In this document: piece by piece, positions 1-7,030 of the stretch
Numbering within the stretch: the stretch's first letter is position 1
How the letters are laid out: each line of letters opens with the position of its first letter
Program-made: the position numbers and the translations under genes
The notes under the pieces: model-generated
The model's input: the letters and a program-made list of their open reading frames with translations, nothing else
Database searches by the model: none
Told to the model about the DNA's origin: nothing
Assembly: GCA_041920505.1 (NCBI GenBank)
Contig: JBHGXV010000004.1
Location: forward strand, 1-36,438
Direction: 5' to 3'
Length of the DNA stretch: 36,438 nt
From: JBHGXV01 sp041920505
Lineage (GTDB): Bacteria; Bacillota; Bacilli; Brevibacillales; Brevibacillaceae

Positions 1-1
1 T

Positions 2-280
2 CCTACTCGTCGCAGACTGTTAAAATTGCTTGCTGACAAGGAAATGCCTATTGCTGCGATTACGGAGTGCTTTCCCATTAGCCGTACTGCTATCAACAAG
101 CATCTGCATGTTCTTTCCGATGCGGGACTGGTCAGCAGTAAGAAGGTCGGACGGGAAACCCGGTACAAGCTTCAGCCAGAACCCCTAATCGAACTAAAAC
201 AATGGCTTTCCTTCTTCGAACAATACTGGGATAACAAGCTGTCTGCTCTTAAAGAATACGTAGAAGCTGATAACGGTTAG
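2..280 (+). CDS. ArsR-type winged-helix transcriptional regulator, C-terminal part (5' cut by window edge)
   Basis: The reading frame is open from the first base, starting P-T-R-R-R-L-L-K-L-L, which matches the 'DPTRRxIL.LL' helix near the N terminus of ArsR-family repressors. The recognition helix region 'ISRTAINKHLHVLSDAGLV' follows, then a wing with basic residues (SKKVGRETRYKL). The tail 'LIELKQWLSFFEQYWDNKLSALKEYV' is the usual C-terminal helix of ArsR proteins that lie next to SRPBCC/AHSA1 or transporter genes. No metal-binding CxC or Cys pair is visible in the remaining 92 residues, so it need not be a metal sensor. The true start lies upstream of the window. Family assignment is firm; the regulated target is not visible. 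Confidence 0.85.
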   Translation, partial: PTRRRLLKLLADKEMPIAAITECFPISRTAINKHLHVLSDAGLVSSKKVGRETRYKLQPEPLIELKQWLSFFEQYWDNKLSALKEYVEADNG

Positions 281-292
281 TGGTTACAAGAG

Positions 293-324
293 CCGAGATG
301 GTCGGGTTCATGCTCTCGGTTTTT
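293..324 (+). terminator. Weak hairpin-T tract after the ArsR gene
   Basis: CCGAGA (293-298) pairs with TCTCGG (314-319) around a 15-nt loop and is followed by five T residues. The stem is short and the loop large, so this is a weak terminator at best. It sits 13 bp after the stop codon. Confidence 0.35.
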
Positions 325-360
325 CCGTTAACGGTGATCTATAGTGAAGGAACAACGCAA

Positions 361-399
361 GCAGTCTAAAACTTTTTTCTTGTTTTAGACTGCTTTTTT
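361..399 (+). terminator. Strong Rho-independent terminator
   Basis: GCAGTCTAAAAC (361-372) pairs perfectly with GTTTTAGACTGC (382-393) over 12 bp with a 9-nt loop, followed by TTTTTT (394-399). It ends transcription coming from the ArsR gene. Confidence 0.85.
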
Positions 400-815
400 A
401 ATGGGGGGTCGTTCAAGTCTAAAACGTATTTGGTTGTCACTTATGGCGGCTTGGATGCGGCGTATCGATCCCACCTGGGAGGGAAGCGAGGGCTTGAACC
501 CGCTTCTGGGCGAACCTCAGGTCGTTGCGAAAATGACCCGGACGGAGACGATGCCGATCTGCTTCACATCGTCCGCGCTTAGAATCTCAAGACGCTAAAG
601 GAACACATCACGGAATATGAACGAAAATACCGACGGCCCGAACCAGCAGTCCCGTGAAAAAAATGGTTTACGTTGCGCAAAGTGAAGGGTAAAACGGGAT
701 AGTAGCATGATATCATCACACACTCGTAAATGAACGGAATACCATTTTTGAAAATAAGGAAAGGATCCCTAAATGGAATCAACGAATAGCAAAAACATAG
801 CCAAAAAGAAACGGT
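400..815. other. Intergenic stretch with no supported gene
   Basis: About 415 bp without a convincing gene. The local frames are short and none has a matching ribosome site. A GC-richer patch at roughly 430-600 differs from the AT-rich flanks and could be a decayed coding remnant. Its minus-strand reading LEILSADDVKQIGIVSVRV looks protein-like, but a stop codon interrupts it and I do not recognise a family. Confidence 0.4.
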
Positions 816-821
816 CCTTAT

Positions 822-829
822 GGTATAAT
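822..829 (+). promoter_or_regulatory. Extended -10 promoter for the ankyrin gene
   Basis: TGGTATAAT (821-829) is a perfect sigma-A -10 hexamer (824-829) with the TGn extension. No good -35 is present 17 bp upstream (CCAAAA), which is tolerated in extended -10 promoters. The start codon is 33 bp downstream of the hexamer. Confidence 0.6.
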
Positions 830-861
830 TTCCCCTGGTAGCAACTTTGAGGAGTGATTCA

Positions 862-1737
862 ATGCCTGTCAAGCTCATACGAAGCCTCTTAATGGCAATT
901 TTACTTACGATCTGCCTGTTTATTTGGTATATCGTTTATCAGGCAGTAACGGGGACAAATCATTTGTCAAATTTTGGAATTAACAAATCAAAGGAAAATG
1001 AGAAAGAGGTTCCTCAACTCTCGCATCAAAGTACGCAAACGGAAGCGGCACCTTCTGCGGATGAAAATTCGGTTTCATCAACAAGTCAGTCCCCAAAATC
1101 CCAATCGTTGTCAACGGAGAATAGCAATGTAGGAAATACTGTGAATGTTTCTTCTGATCCGGTAGACAGCATGACTCCTTTACAAGCGCGTGAAGAACTT
1201 GGGAAGTTGGCTGTTCAATATGACATCGAGGATTTCATTATTGCTTCCAAAAATAACGATATGTATGTCATGAAGTTGTTTCTCAAGGCTGGAATGGACC
1301 CTAACGTCAGCGTCTATGTCAATCTGACGAACATTTCGCCGCTATCAAATGCGGTGAGGAACGGTAACATCGAGGGTGTAAAGTTACTTTTGGAACATGG
1401 AGCCGATCCCAATCTTTCGTACAGTATGTATGACAGTATTCTTACGCTAGGACTTGGAGATTTGGCCATTACGAAGGAGCTACTAGAATACGGAGCCGAT
1501 CCCAACTTCAAGCATGAAGTCAATCATGAGTTTACCACTCCGTTGTATCGGGCGGTCAGACAAAAGGATGCGAAATTAGTTGAATTGTTGATGAAGTATG
1601 GAGCCGATCCAAATTTGCAAGTTCAGACCCAGAAGATAAATCTGGATACGTATGATACGAACGTTACAATCATGAGTCCATTGGAACTTGCAAAAAAACA
1701 GGGAGATCCTGAGATATTGAATCTCCTTACACAATAA
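862..1737 (+). CDS. Membrane-anchored ankyrin-repeat protein
   Basis: The protein has 291 residues. The ATG at 862 is chosen because GAGGAG (849-854) lies 7 nt ahead; a TTG at 847 would overlap this site. Residues 1-29 are a basic start plus a hydrophobic helix (LIRSLLMAILLTICLFIWYIVY), read as an uncleaved signal anchor. Residues 30-115 are a Ser/Thr/Gln/Asn-rich low-complexity linker. The C-terminal half carries four ankyrin units ending in '(AG)(MA)DPN': KLFLKAGMDPN, KLLLEHGADPN, KELLEYGADPN and VELLMKYGADPN. At DNA level the units share the near-identical core GGAGCCGATCC at three sites. Ankyrin repeats bind other proteins, so an extracytoplasmic or membrane-proximal scaffold is likely; the partner is unknown. 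AT-rich composition and lone position suggest an accessory gene. Confidence 0.85.
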   Translation: MPVKLIRSLLMAILLTICLFIWYIVYQAVTGTNHLSNFGINKSKENEKEVPQLSHQSTQTEAAPSADENSVSSTSQSPKSQSLSTENSNVGNTVNVSSDPVDSMTPLQAREELGKLAVQYDIEDFIIASKNNDMYVMKLFLKAGMDPNVSVYVNLTNISPLSNAVRNGNIEGVKLLLEHGADPNLSYSMYDSILTLGLGDLAITKELLEYGADPNFKHEVNHEFTTPLYRAVRQKDAKLVELLMKYGADPNLQVQTQKINLDTYDTNVTIMSPLELAKKQGDPEILNLLTQ

Positions 1738-1778
1738 GGGGGACAAAGAGAAGTCCGTGTTTTTGTACCCGATCGTCT

Positions 1779-2122
1779 TCATGACCGTCGAACTGCAGGA
1801 GCGAGCAGGACGATCCCGGACAGTTCTTCTGGATACTCCAGAGCGTATGAGAGTACAAGCAAGCCACTCCAAGAGTGACCCACCAGGATCGGTTTTTCCA
1901 GGCCCGGCTGTTTGGTGGCGCTGTGGAGCAGTCGGCCTGGGCAATGGGGTCCAGCTTCGTTCGGGGACGATCGCTGTAGACGTGTCCCGGGCGGTCAAAC
2001 GCGATCCCCCGATATCCAAGGGATTCCACCAGGTCCAGCATCGATGCATAATCCAGTGCGGACAGGATGCCGCCGTGAAGCATCACCACCGGTCGGCCAA
2101 AGCTTTTGCGGACATCGTGCAT
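1779..2122 (-). pseudogene. Alpha/beta-hydrolase fragment, frameshifted and truncated
   Basis: On the minus strand one frame reads GRPVVMLHGG, then LDLVESLGYRGIAFDRPGH (oxyanion-loop HGG and the usual DRPGHG.S), up to 'KLDPIAQA'. The homology then continues in another frame with LLHSATKQPGLEKPILVGHS and WSGLLVLSYALEYPEELSG, containing the nucleophile elbow G-H-S-W-S-G, and ends at LLAPAVRRS-stop (1779-1781). The part after the nucleophile, including the cap and the Asp and His of the triad, is missing, as is the usual N-terminal strand. At least one frameshift (about 1950-1960) plus loss of the C-terminal half make it non-functional. It overlaps the 3' end of the TetR relic on the same strand, as if the two were once a regulator-enzyme pair. 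Confidence 0.75.
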
Positions 2123-2420
2123 ATTTGAATTTCTTCTGCTGTGTAGCGGTTTAAAGACTCAACAGACGATGCAGGATGTTTTGCCGGGATCCCCATGATC
2201 TGCATCACCAGCCGGCGGTACAAAAACTCTGGATCAATTTCACTTAAGATCCGGGTAAGTGCGTATACCCACCGACGTAGCCGCTCATCAGTCGACTGGC
2301 TACCCAAGAGGCTTGTTCGCGAACGTGCTTTAGGTAATATAGACCGGTCTCCACGACGACTGCAAACAACTGTTCCTTTGAGCCAAAATCATGATGTACC
2401 AATCTTTCAGGATATATCAT
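2083..2420 (-). pseudogene. TetR-family regulator relic without its DNA-binding domain
   Basis: Minus-strand frame 2420-2272 reads MIYPERLVHHDFGSKEQLFA then VVVETGLYYLKHVREQASWV. 'HHDFGSKEQLF' is the hallmark end of the TetR helix-turn-helix (usual form YYHFGSKEALF). The frame breaks near 2300 and continues in a second frame with DERLRRWVYALTRILSEIDP and EFLYRRLVMQI, which reads like a TetR ligand-binding domain. Everything before the recognition helix is absent; position 2424 is instead the stop codon of the neighbouring small membrane gene. N-terminal loss plus a frameshift mean it cannot act as a repressor. Family recognition rests mainly on the FGSKE motif. Confidence 0.65.
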
Positions 2421-2423
2421 GAT

Positions 2424-2612
2424 CTAAAGAAGTCCATGTCTTCCGAGAATAGAGAACAAGGCGATCCAAGTAATGATGATTAAGAAAGTGAATATCAAGA
2501 GGTTGACTCTAATGACGATTCTGTTTTTTATCTTACCACTTAATCCCCCCCAAAATAATGCCAAAAAACAGAGAACAGAAATCATGTTTAATATTAAAAA
2601 ACTTTTGGCCAT
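2424..2612 (-). CDS. Small two-helix membrane protein
   Basis: The product has 62 residues: MAKSFLILNMISVLCFLALF, a short basic loop (GKIKNRIVIR), then VNLLIFTFLIIITWIALFSIL. Two predicted transmembrane helices separated by a Lys/Arg-rich turn make a hairpin with both ends probably on the same side. AAGG stands about 8 nt ahead of the ATG. No family was recognised. The gene abuts the decayed TetR relic, so it may itself be a recent arrangement; small AT-rich membrane frames can also arise by chance. Confidence 0.5.
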   Translation of the reverse strand: MAKSFLILNMISVLCFLALFWGGLSGKIKNRIVIRVNLLIFTFLIIITWIALFSILGRHGLL

Positions 2613-2650
2613 ACATTTTACCTTCTTTCACTTTTGGATGTGAAACAAAA

Positions 2651-2688
2651 AAAGGTAACGACTACTTACAGTACTATGTAAGTAGTCG
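2651..2688 (-). terminator. Terminator downstream of the minus-strand Ala/Gly-rich gene
   Basis: CGACTACTTACA (2659-2670) pairs perfectly with TGTAAGTAGTCG (2677-2688), a 12-bp stem with a 6-nt loop. Read on the minus strand it is followed by TTACCTTTTTTTG, a T tract offset by four bases. It lies about 30 bp past the minus-strand stop at 2721. Confidence 0.65.
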
Positions 2689-2720
2689 AAACAGGGTTGG
2701 CTTATTGAAAAAATTTTAAT

Positions 2721-3086
2721 TTAGTCAACCTCATTTGCTCCGTAGTCAAAGGCGACAAAATCTGCTGCGTAATCGACCCAATCCCCATAACCTTCATCTG
2801 CCCATGCTAATAATCCTGCGGCTCCCCCAGTGATCCCCGCAGTAATGCCACTTAGTAATGCTACTGCGCCATCAATACCAGGCAAATAGGATGTTGCTGC
2901 CGCTGCTACTGTTGCTCCTCCAGCGATTGCTGTTAAGGCTCCTTCTAGTTGGGTAGTAGCTCTCTCATTATACACTACCTCTTCTCCCCACCAGTAATCG
3001 AATTCACGAACAGCAGCTGTATTTTGTGTAAACCATGATGTTGGCAAGTTATGTGTATTGTTTACTTGATTCGAGTACACGTCCAA
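2721..3086 (-). pseudogene. Ala/Gly-rich hydrophobic protein, probably 5'-truncated
   Basis: The open frame has 121 residues. It starts at a TTG with no purine-rich ribosome site and has a stop codon two codons upstream. The N-terminal third is polar and aromatic (FTQNTAAVREFDYWWGEEVVYNE). The middle is an Ala/Gly-rich hydrophobic stretch (LTAIAGGATVAAAATSYLPG then AVALLSGITAGITGGAAGLL), able to form a helical hairpin. The tail is acidic (DEGYGDWVDYAADFVAFDYG). The frame itself is AT-rich and coding-like, while the sequence just before it becomes GC-richer and holds an inverted repeat, so the real 5' end appears lost. Bacteriocin-like or toxin-like pore segments look similar, but no family is recognised. 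A strong terminator follows on the same strand, supporting a once-real gene. Confidence 0.5.
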
Positions 3087-3096
3087 CGCTTACCGC

Positions 3097-3135
3097 GACA
3101 TGCTGCCAAAGGTTGGCGCCCCAAATCAGCATGTC
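3097..3135. repeat. Inverted repeat at the accessory/core border
   Basis: GACATGCTG (3097-3105) and CAGCATGTC (3127-3135) form a perfect 9-bp stem around a 21-nt loop containing the smaller dyad TTGGCGCCCCAA. No T tract follows on either strand, so it is not a standard terminator. It sits exactly where the AT-rich accessory DNA gives way to the conserved tepA block. Confidence 0.5.
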
Positions 3136-3280
3136 TCGCCGAGGCGGTTGTCATAACAAGGCCTCTATGGTAAGCTTCTTCTCTCACTTCAAGACAGAAG
3201 CCCTTTTTCCTTCTTTTCCATCAGCGCATCAATTCCCTCCCCGCTATCCATACTATTGACATGTGAAGGAGGGAACGACC

Positions 3281-4108
3281 ATGCCGACACGCAGAGACAA
3301 CCATTTCCTCAACCGGCCGCCGTTTATTGCCCACAATCTGGGTGACCCGCAGCCGCCCGTACCTCCGCAACCGCAGCCCAAAGCCCCGCCGCCTGGCCCT
3401 GCCGTGATGCCGGAGACAGGGCCGGACGATCCGAAAAAGCGGATTCTCGATACGATCACCCAGCTTGGTCAAACCAACGTGCCCCAACTGGAGAGCAACA
3501 TCTACTGCCTGACCATCATCGGTCAGGTGGAGGGACACATCCAGTTGCCGCCGCAAAACAAGACCACCAAATACGAACATATCATTCCCCAGTTGGTGGC
3601 AGCCGAACAGAACCCCAAAATCGAGGGCATCCTGGTCATCCTGAACACGGTAGGCGGAGACGTGGAGGCTGGCCTCGCGATCGCGGAAATGATCGCGTCC
3701 CTCTCTAAGCCGGTGGTGACGCTGGTGCTGGGCGGTGGTCACAGCATCGGGGTGCCAATTGCCGTCGCCGGCGATTACGCGTTCATCGCCGAGACCGCTA
3801 CGATGACCATTCATCCGATCCGCCTGACCGGTCTGGTCATCGGGGTGCCGCAGACGTTTGAGTACCTGGACAAGATGCAGGATCGGGTGGTGAACTTCAT
3901 TGCCCGCCATTCCAGAATCACCGAGCAACAGTTCAAGGACCTGATGCTTCGCACCGGCGAGTTGACTCGCGACATCGGGACCAACGTCATCGGCGCGGAC
4001 GCGGTCAAGTACGGGCTGATCGACGAGGTGGGGGGACTTGGCAAGGCGTTGCAAAAACTGAACGAACTGATAGAAAAAGCCCGCAATCAGGAGGATGTGT
4101 TGCAATGA
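3281..4108 (+). CDS. tepA: ClpP-class serine protease, translocation-enhancing protein TepA (YmfB)
   Basis: The 275-residue cytosolic protein of the ClpP/crotonase fold is encoded just upstream of spoIIIE, as in many Bacillales. The ATG at 3281 is supported by AAGGAGGG (3265-3272). Residues 1-55 carry a proline-rich extension (PPVPPQPQPKAPPPG). The core runs from 'IYCLTIIGQVEGH' through 'GILVILNTVGGDVEAGLAIA'. The expected nucleophile is Ser155 in GGGHSIGVP and the His is His178 in TMTIHP. In B. subtilis this family was linked to protein export and to degradation of small acid-soluble spore proteins. The C terminus overlaps ylzJ by 4 bp (ATGA), so the two are translationally coupled. Confidence 0.92.
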   Translation: MPTRRDNHFLNRPPFIAHNLGDPQPPVPPQPQPKAPPPGPAVMPETGPDDPKKRILDTITQLGQTNVPQLESNIYCLTIIGQVEGHIQLPPQNKTTKYEHIIPQLVAAEQNPKIEGILVILNTVGGDVEAGLAIAEMIASLSKPVVTLVLGGGHSIGVPIAVAGDYAFIAETATMTIHPIRLTGLVIGVPQTFEYLDKMQDRVVNFIARHSRITEQQFKDLMLRTGELTRDIGTNVIGADAVKYGLIDEVGGLGKALQKLNELIEKARNQEDVLQ

Positions 4109-4332
4109 TTTTCCATACCGCGATGCCGCTGGAACTGGTGTTTGAGAACTTCGATCAACTAGCCAACCAAAAACTCAGCGAAATCCGCCTGGGGGAGGCG
4201 ACCATGCTGGTGGAACAGACCGGCGGGTACGAGGGCAGAATCGTGCGGTTGATCAGCCCCAATCCGCAGGACTACCTCAATCCGCGTTGGGCGCCGGGAC
4301 AAATCGTGTCGTTTCGTCCCGACTTCTCGTAA
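4105..4332 (+). CDS. ylzJ: YlzJ-like protein
   Basis: The 75-residue protein starts MIFHTAMPLELVFEN, the conserved beginning of the YlzJ family ('xxxyTxmPlExVf'). It ends with 'NPQDYLNPRWAPGQIV', matching the conserved 'xdYLnPxyxPG' tail. Its start codon overlaps the tepA stop. A function is not established; the gene almost always follows tepA. It is followed by a hairpin before ftsK/spoIIIE. Confidence 0.88.
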   Translation: MIFHTAMPLELVFENFDQLANQKLSEIRLGEATMLVEQTGGYEGRIVRLISPNPQDYLNPRWAPGQIVSFRPDFS

Positions 4333-4363
4333 AAACCCCGCCTGTATTTCTTCTATTTTCCTG

Positions 4364-4372
4364 TGGTATACT
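4364..4372 (+). promoter_or_regulatory. Probable extended -10 promoter for spoIIIE/ftsK
   Basis: TGGTATACT (4364-4372) has a TGn extension and a TATACT hexamer (4367-4372). No clear -35 is seen. Transcription would begin near 4379, just before the 8-bp hairpin at 4387. Confidence 0.5.
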
Positions 4373-4386
4373 AGATTCAAAGAGAA

Positions 4387-4411
4387 GCAGCCGACTGTTC
4401 GGCTGCCTTTT
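4387..4411 (+). terminator. Hairpin between ylzJ and spoIIIE/ftsK
   Basis: GCAGCCGA (4387-4394) pairs with TCGGCTGC (4399-4406) with a 4-nt loop, followed by CTTTTC. It probably ends the tepA-ylzJ transcript. Because it lies immediately after a candidate promoter, it would also form the extreme 5' end of the next mRNA. Confidence 0.6.
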
Positions 4412-4437
4412 CATTCCCAGGCCAAAGGAGGCATGCC

Positions 4438-6837
4438 ATGGGCAGAAGAGAGAAAAAATCCGCGAAAGCGGCATTGGCCTCAGTGATCAAGGTTGAACTG
4501 ACCGGATTGATCATCATCGTGCTCAGTCTGATCGGCCTCATGGAGAGCGGCTGGCTCGGCAAGCACGTGCTCGCGTTTGCGTTCCGGTTTCTCGCCGGTT
4601 CGTGGGACTTCGTCATCCCGCTGCTATTGATCGGGATGGCCCTGCACATGATGTTTACGCGAAAACCCCTGCAGCCCAATCCGCGGTTGTTTGGATGTCT
4701 CTTGATTTTCCTGGCGATTTTGACGTGGGACCATCTCGTGTTGTATCAACTGGTGACCGCTGACGGCCGATTCGCCGGACAAAGCATCGTGCGTGTCACC
4801 TGGGACCGGTTGTGGCTCGACCAGAGCCAGAAAGTCTCCACCACCGGCGTGGGCGGCGGCATGGTCGGGGGGCTGTTTTTTGCCATGTGCCACGCGCTGG
4901 TGGGCACCGTCGGAACCGGACTGGTCATCGTCTTGCTGTTTTTAAGCGGCTTTATGTTTCTGTTTCGCCTTTCGTACGTCGATCTTGTTTTGTGGGTCAA
5001 GCAGAAACTGGAAAACTGGTACGGCAGGACAAAAGAGTCGATCAAAGAGTCGGTCCAGCTTTTGTACGAAGAAAGCGAAAAGCGCAAACAGCGACAAGCG
5101 GACGGCCATCAGGAGGAGAGCGCGGCCGGTGCCGATGCTGGAAAACCGGAGAAACAGGCAGAGGACGCGGAGATTGGAGAGCTCGACCGGGGGATGGAGC
5201 CGGACGGACAAGAACCGGTTGTCCCGGTGATTCGCGACTTTACCGAACGGCTGATGTCCGAGGGCGCGCGTCCTTCTGCCGCGCACACCCCGTTGCCTGG
5301 CGCTGCTCGGGATCAGGCGGTGCCGGGGCCCCGGCTTCACGTGCAGGCGAAACCGGCCAAACCGGCGGCGGAAGAGGCAGACGACGCGATGTTCCAGCCG
5401 TTTGCGCAAACCGATAACGGCGACAGCGACAACTATCTCCTGCCCAGTCTGCAAATGCTGGCCCGGCCGAAGTTGCAGACGCCGGGCAAGGAGATCGATC
5501 ACACCTCCAACGCTCTCAAGCTGGTCAACACCTTGAAAAGCTTTGGTGTAAGCGCCACGGTTTCCGAAGTGCATCGCGGTCCGGCCGTCACGCGCTATGA
5601 GATTCAGCCGGCCATCGGGGTAAAGGTGAGCCGGATCGTCAGCCTGACCGACGACCTGGCCCTGGCCTTGGCCGCCAAGGACATCCGCATCGAGGCGCCC
5701 ATCCCTGGCAAGTCGGCGATCGGGATTGAGGTGCCCAACACCGAGGTGGCGGTCGTCACGTTGCGCGAAGTGCTGGAGTCGGCCCGCTACCAGGACGCCT
5801 CGGCCAAGCTGACCGTTGCGCTCGGCCGCGACATCTCGGGGGAGCCGATCGTCGCCGATCTGGCGAAGATGCCGCACCTGCTGGTGGCGGGAGCGACCGG
5901 CAGCGGCAAATCGGTCTGCATCAATGCCTTGATCATGAGCATCCTGTTCAAGGCTAAGCCGCATGAAGTGAAGCTAATGATGATTGACCCGAAAATGGTC
6001 GAGTTGAACGTCTACAACGGCATTCCCCACCTGCTGGCACCGGTCGTCACCGATCCCAGGAGGGCATCGGTCGCGCTCAAAAAAGTGGTGGCGGAGATGG
6101 AGCGGCGCTACAACCTGTTCGCCCAATACGGCAGCCGCAACATCGAGATGTACAACCAGCTCAAGCAAAAGGCGGCGCCGCTGCCTTACATCGTCGTGAT
6201 CGTCGACGAGTTGGCCGACCTAATGATGGTGGCTCCGGGAGAGGTGGAGGACGCGATCTGCCGCCTGGCTCAGATGGCCCGCGCGGCGGGGATTCACCTG
6301 ATCATCGCCACCCAGCGTCCGTCCGTGGACGTCATCACGGGCGTGATCAAGGCCAACATTCCGTCCCGGATCGCCTTTGGCGTTTCGTCGATGGCTGACT
6401 CCCGCACGATTCTTGACATGGGCGGCGCGGAAAAACTGCTTGGCCGGGGCGACATGCTGTTTTTGCCGATGGGTGCGTCCAAGCCGATCCGCGTTCAGGG
6501 CGCGTTCGTCTCCGACAAGGAAGTGGAGGAAGTAGTCCGCTTCGTCAAGAAGCAGCAGGAAGCGAAGTACAGCGAAGAGATGATACCGGAGGAGGCGGCC
6601 GAAGAGTCGCAACCGGTGATCGACGACGACTTGTACGACCAGGCTGTGCAAATTGTCGCCGAAGCCCAGACGGCATCGGCGTCGCTGTTGCAGCGCCGCC
6701 TGCGCATCGGCTATACCCGTGCCGCCCGGCTGATCGACATGATGGAGGCCCAGGGCGTGGTCGGACCGTACGAGGGCAGCAAACCGAGGGAAGTCCGCGT
6801 TCCGCGTCCATCCGCCGAAGCCCATCTGTCGTCCTAA
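4438..6837 (+). CDS. spoIIIE: FtsK/SpoIIIE-family DNA translocase
   Basis: The 799-residue size fits SpoIIIE (about 790) rather than the longer FtsK of enterics. The ATG follows AAAGGAGG at 4424-4431. Four hydrophobic segments lie in residues 10-185 (LTGLIIIVLSLIGLMESG; FVIPLLLIGMALHMMF; LFGCLLIFLAILTW; then the long GLVIVLLFLSGFMFLFRL). A charged Glu/Gln/Pro-rich linker spans about 190-340. The motor has Walker A G-A-T-G-S-G-K-S at 485-492 and Walker B in 'YIVVIVDELADLMM'. The C-terminal winged-helix gamma domain (QTASASLLQRRLRIGYTRAA) reads DNA orientation. The enzyme pumps DNA through the division or sporulation septum. Its position directly after tepA-ylzJ favours the spoIIIE ortholog. 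Confidence 0.95.
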   Translation: MGRREKKSAKAALASVIKVELTGLIIIVLSLIGLMESGWLGKHVLAFAFRFLAGSWDFVIPLLLIGMALHMMFTRKPLQPNPRLFGCLLIFLAILTWDHLVLYQLVTADGRFAGQSIVRVTWDRLWLDQSQKVSTTGVGGGMVGGLFFAMCHALVGTVGTGLVIVLLFLSGFMFLFRLSYVDLVLWVKQKLENWYGRTKESIKESVQLLYEESEKRKQRQADGHQEESAAGADAGKPEKQAEDAEIGELDRGMEPDGQEPVVPVIRDFTERLMSEGARPSAAHTPLPGAARDQAVPGPRLHVQAKPAKPAAEEADDAMFQPFAQTDNGDSDNYLLPSLQMLARPKLQTPGKEIDHTSNALKLVNTLKSFGVSATVSEVHRGPAVTRYEIQPAIGVKVSRIVSLTDDLALALAAKDIRIEAPIPGKSAIGIEVPNTEVAVVTLREVLESARYQDASAKLTVALGRDISGEPIVADLAKMPHLLVAGATGSGKSVCINALIMSILFKAKPHEVKLMMIDPKMVELNVYNGIPHLLAPVVTDPRRASVALKKVVAEMERRYNLFAQYGSRNIEMYNQLKQKAAPLPYIVVIVDELADLMMVAPGEVEDAICRLAQMARAAGIHLIIATQRPSVDVITGVIKANIPSRIAFGVSSMADSRTILDMGGAEKLLGRGDMLFLPMGASKPIRVQGAFVSDKEVEEVVRFVKKQQEAKYSEEMIPEEAAEESQPVIDDDLYDQAVQIVAEAQTASASLLQRRLRIGYTRAARLIDMMEAQGVVGPYEGSKPREVRVPRPSAEAHLSS

Positions 6838-6899
6838 CCATCTACGTGGCCCGCTGAACAAACGGCCTTTCGCCACGATTCCGACGCCGCAAAATTTGC

Positions 6900-6928
6900 T
6901 TGCAAGTTCCCTTTTCATTGGGTAAAAT
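6900..6928 (+). promoter_or_regulatory. Candidate sigma-A promoter for the GntR-transporter operon
   Basis: TTGCAA (6900-6905) and TAAAAT (6923-6928) are separated by 17 bp. The start codon of the GntR gene is 103 bp downstream, leaving room for an operator in the 5' leader. No terminator was recognised between spoIIIE and this site. Confidence 0.5.
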
Positions 6929-7030
6929 TTTGTCGGACGAAAGGAATTTGGTGAGAGGCCGTTTTTTGTGCAATCAAGAGGTCTGACGTCCTACCAGTGC
7001 GAATAACCACAGGGAGCTGGAGCTAATCAG

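Noticed and set aside
486..505. tRNA-like T-arm 'GGCTTGAACCC'
   Set aside because: No matching acceptor, D or anticodon arms are found around it.
401..598. Possible 65-residue plus-strand protein after the first terminator
   Set aside because: No ribosome site and no recognisable family; a similarly plausible reading exists on the other strand and is interrupted by a stop.
579..878. Minus-strand frame of 99 residues upstream of the ankyrin gene
   Set aside because: It covers the ankyrin gene's promoter and ribosome site and has no start signal or family resemblance.
3256..3261. TTGACA hexamer before tepA
   Set aside because: It is only 20 bp from the tepA ATG; a promoter here would start transcription inside the gene and no -10 is spaced correctly.
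6845..6877. CGTGGC/GCCACG inverted repeat after spoIIIE
   Set aside because: Six-bp stem with a 21-nt loop and no T tract; too weak to call a terminator.
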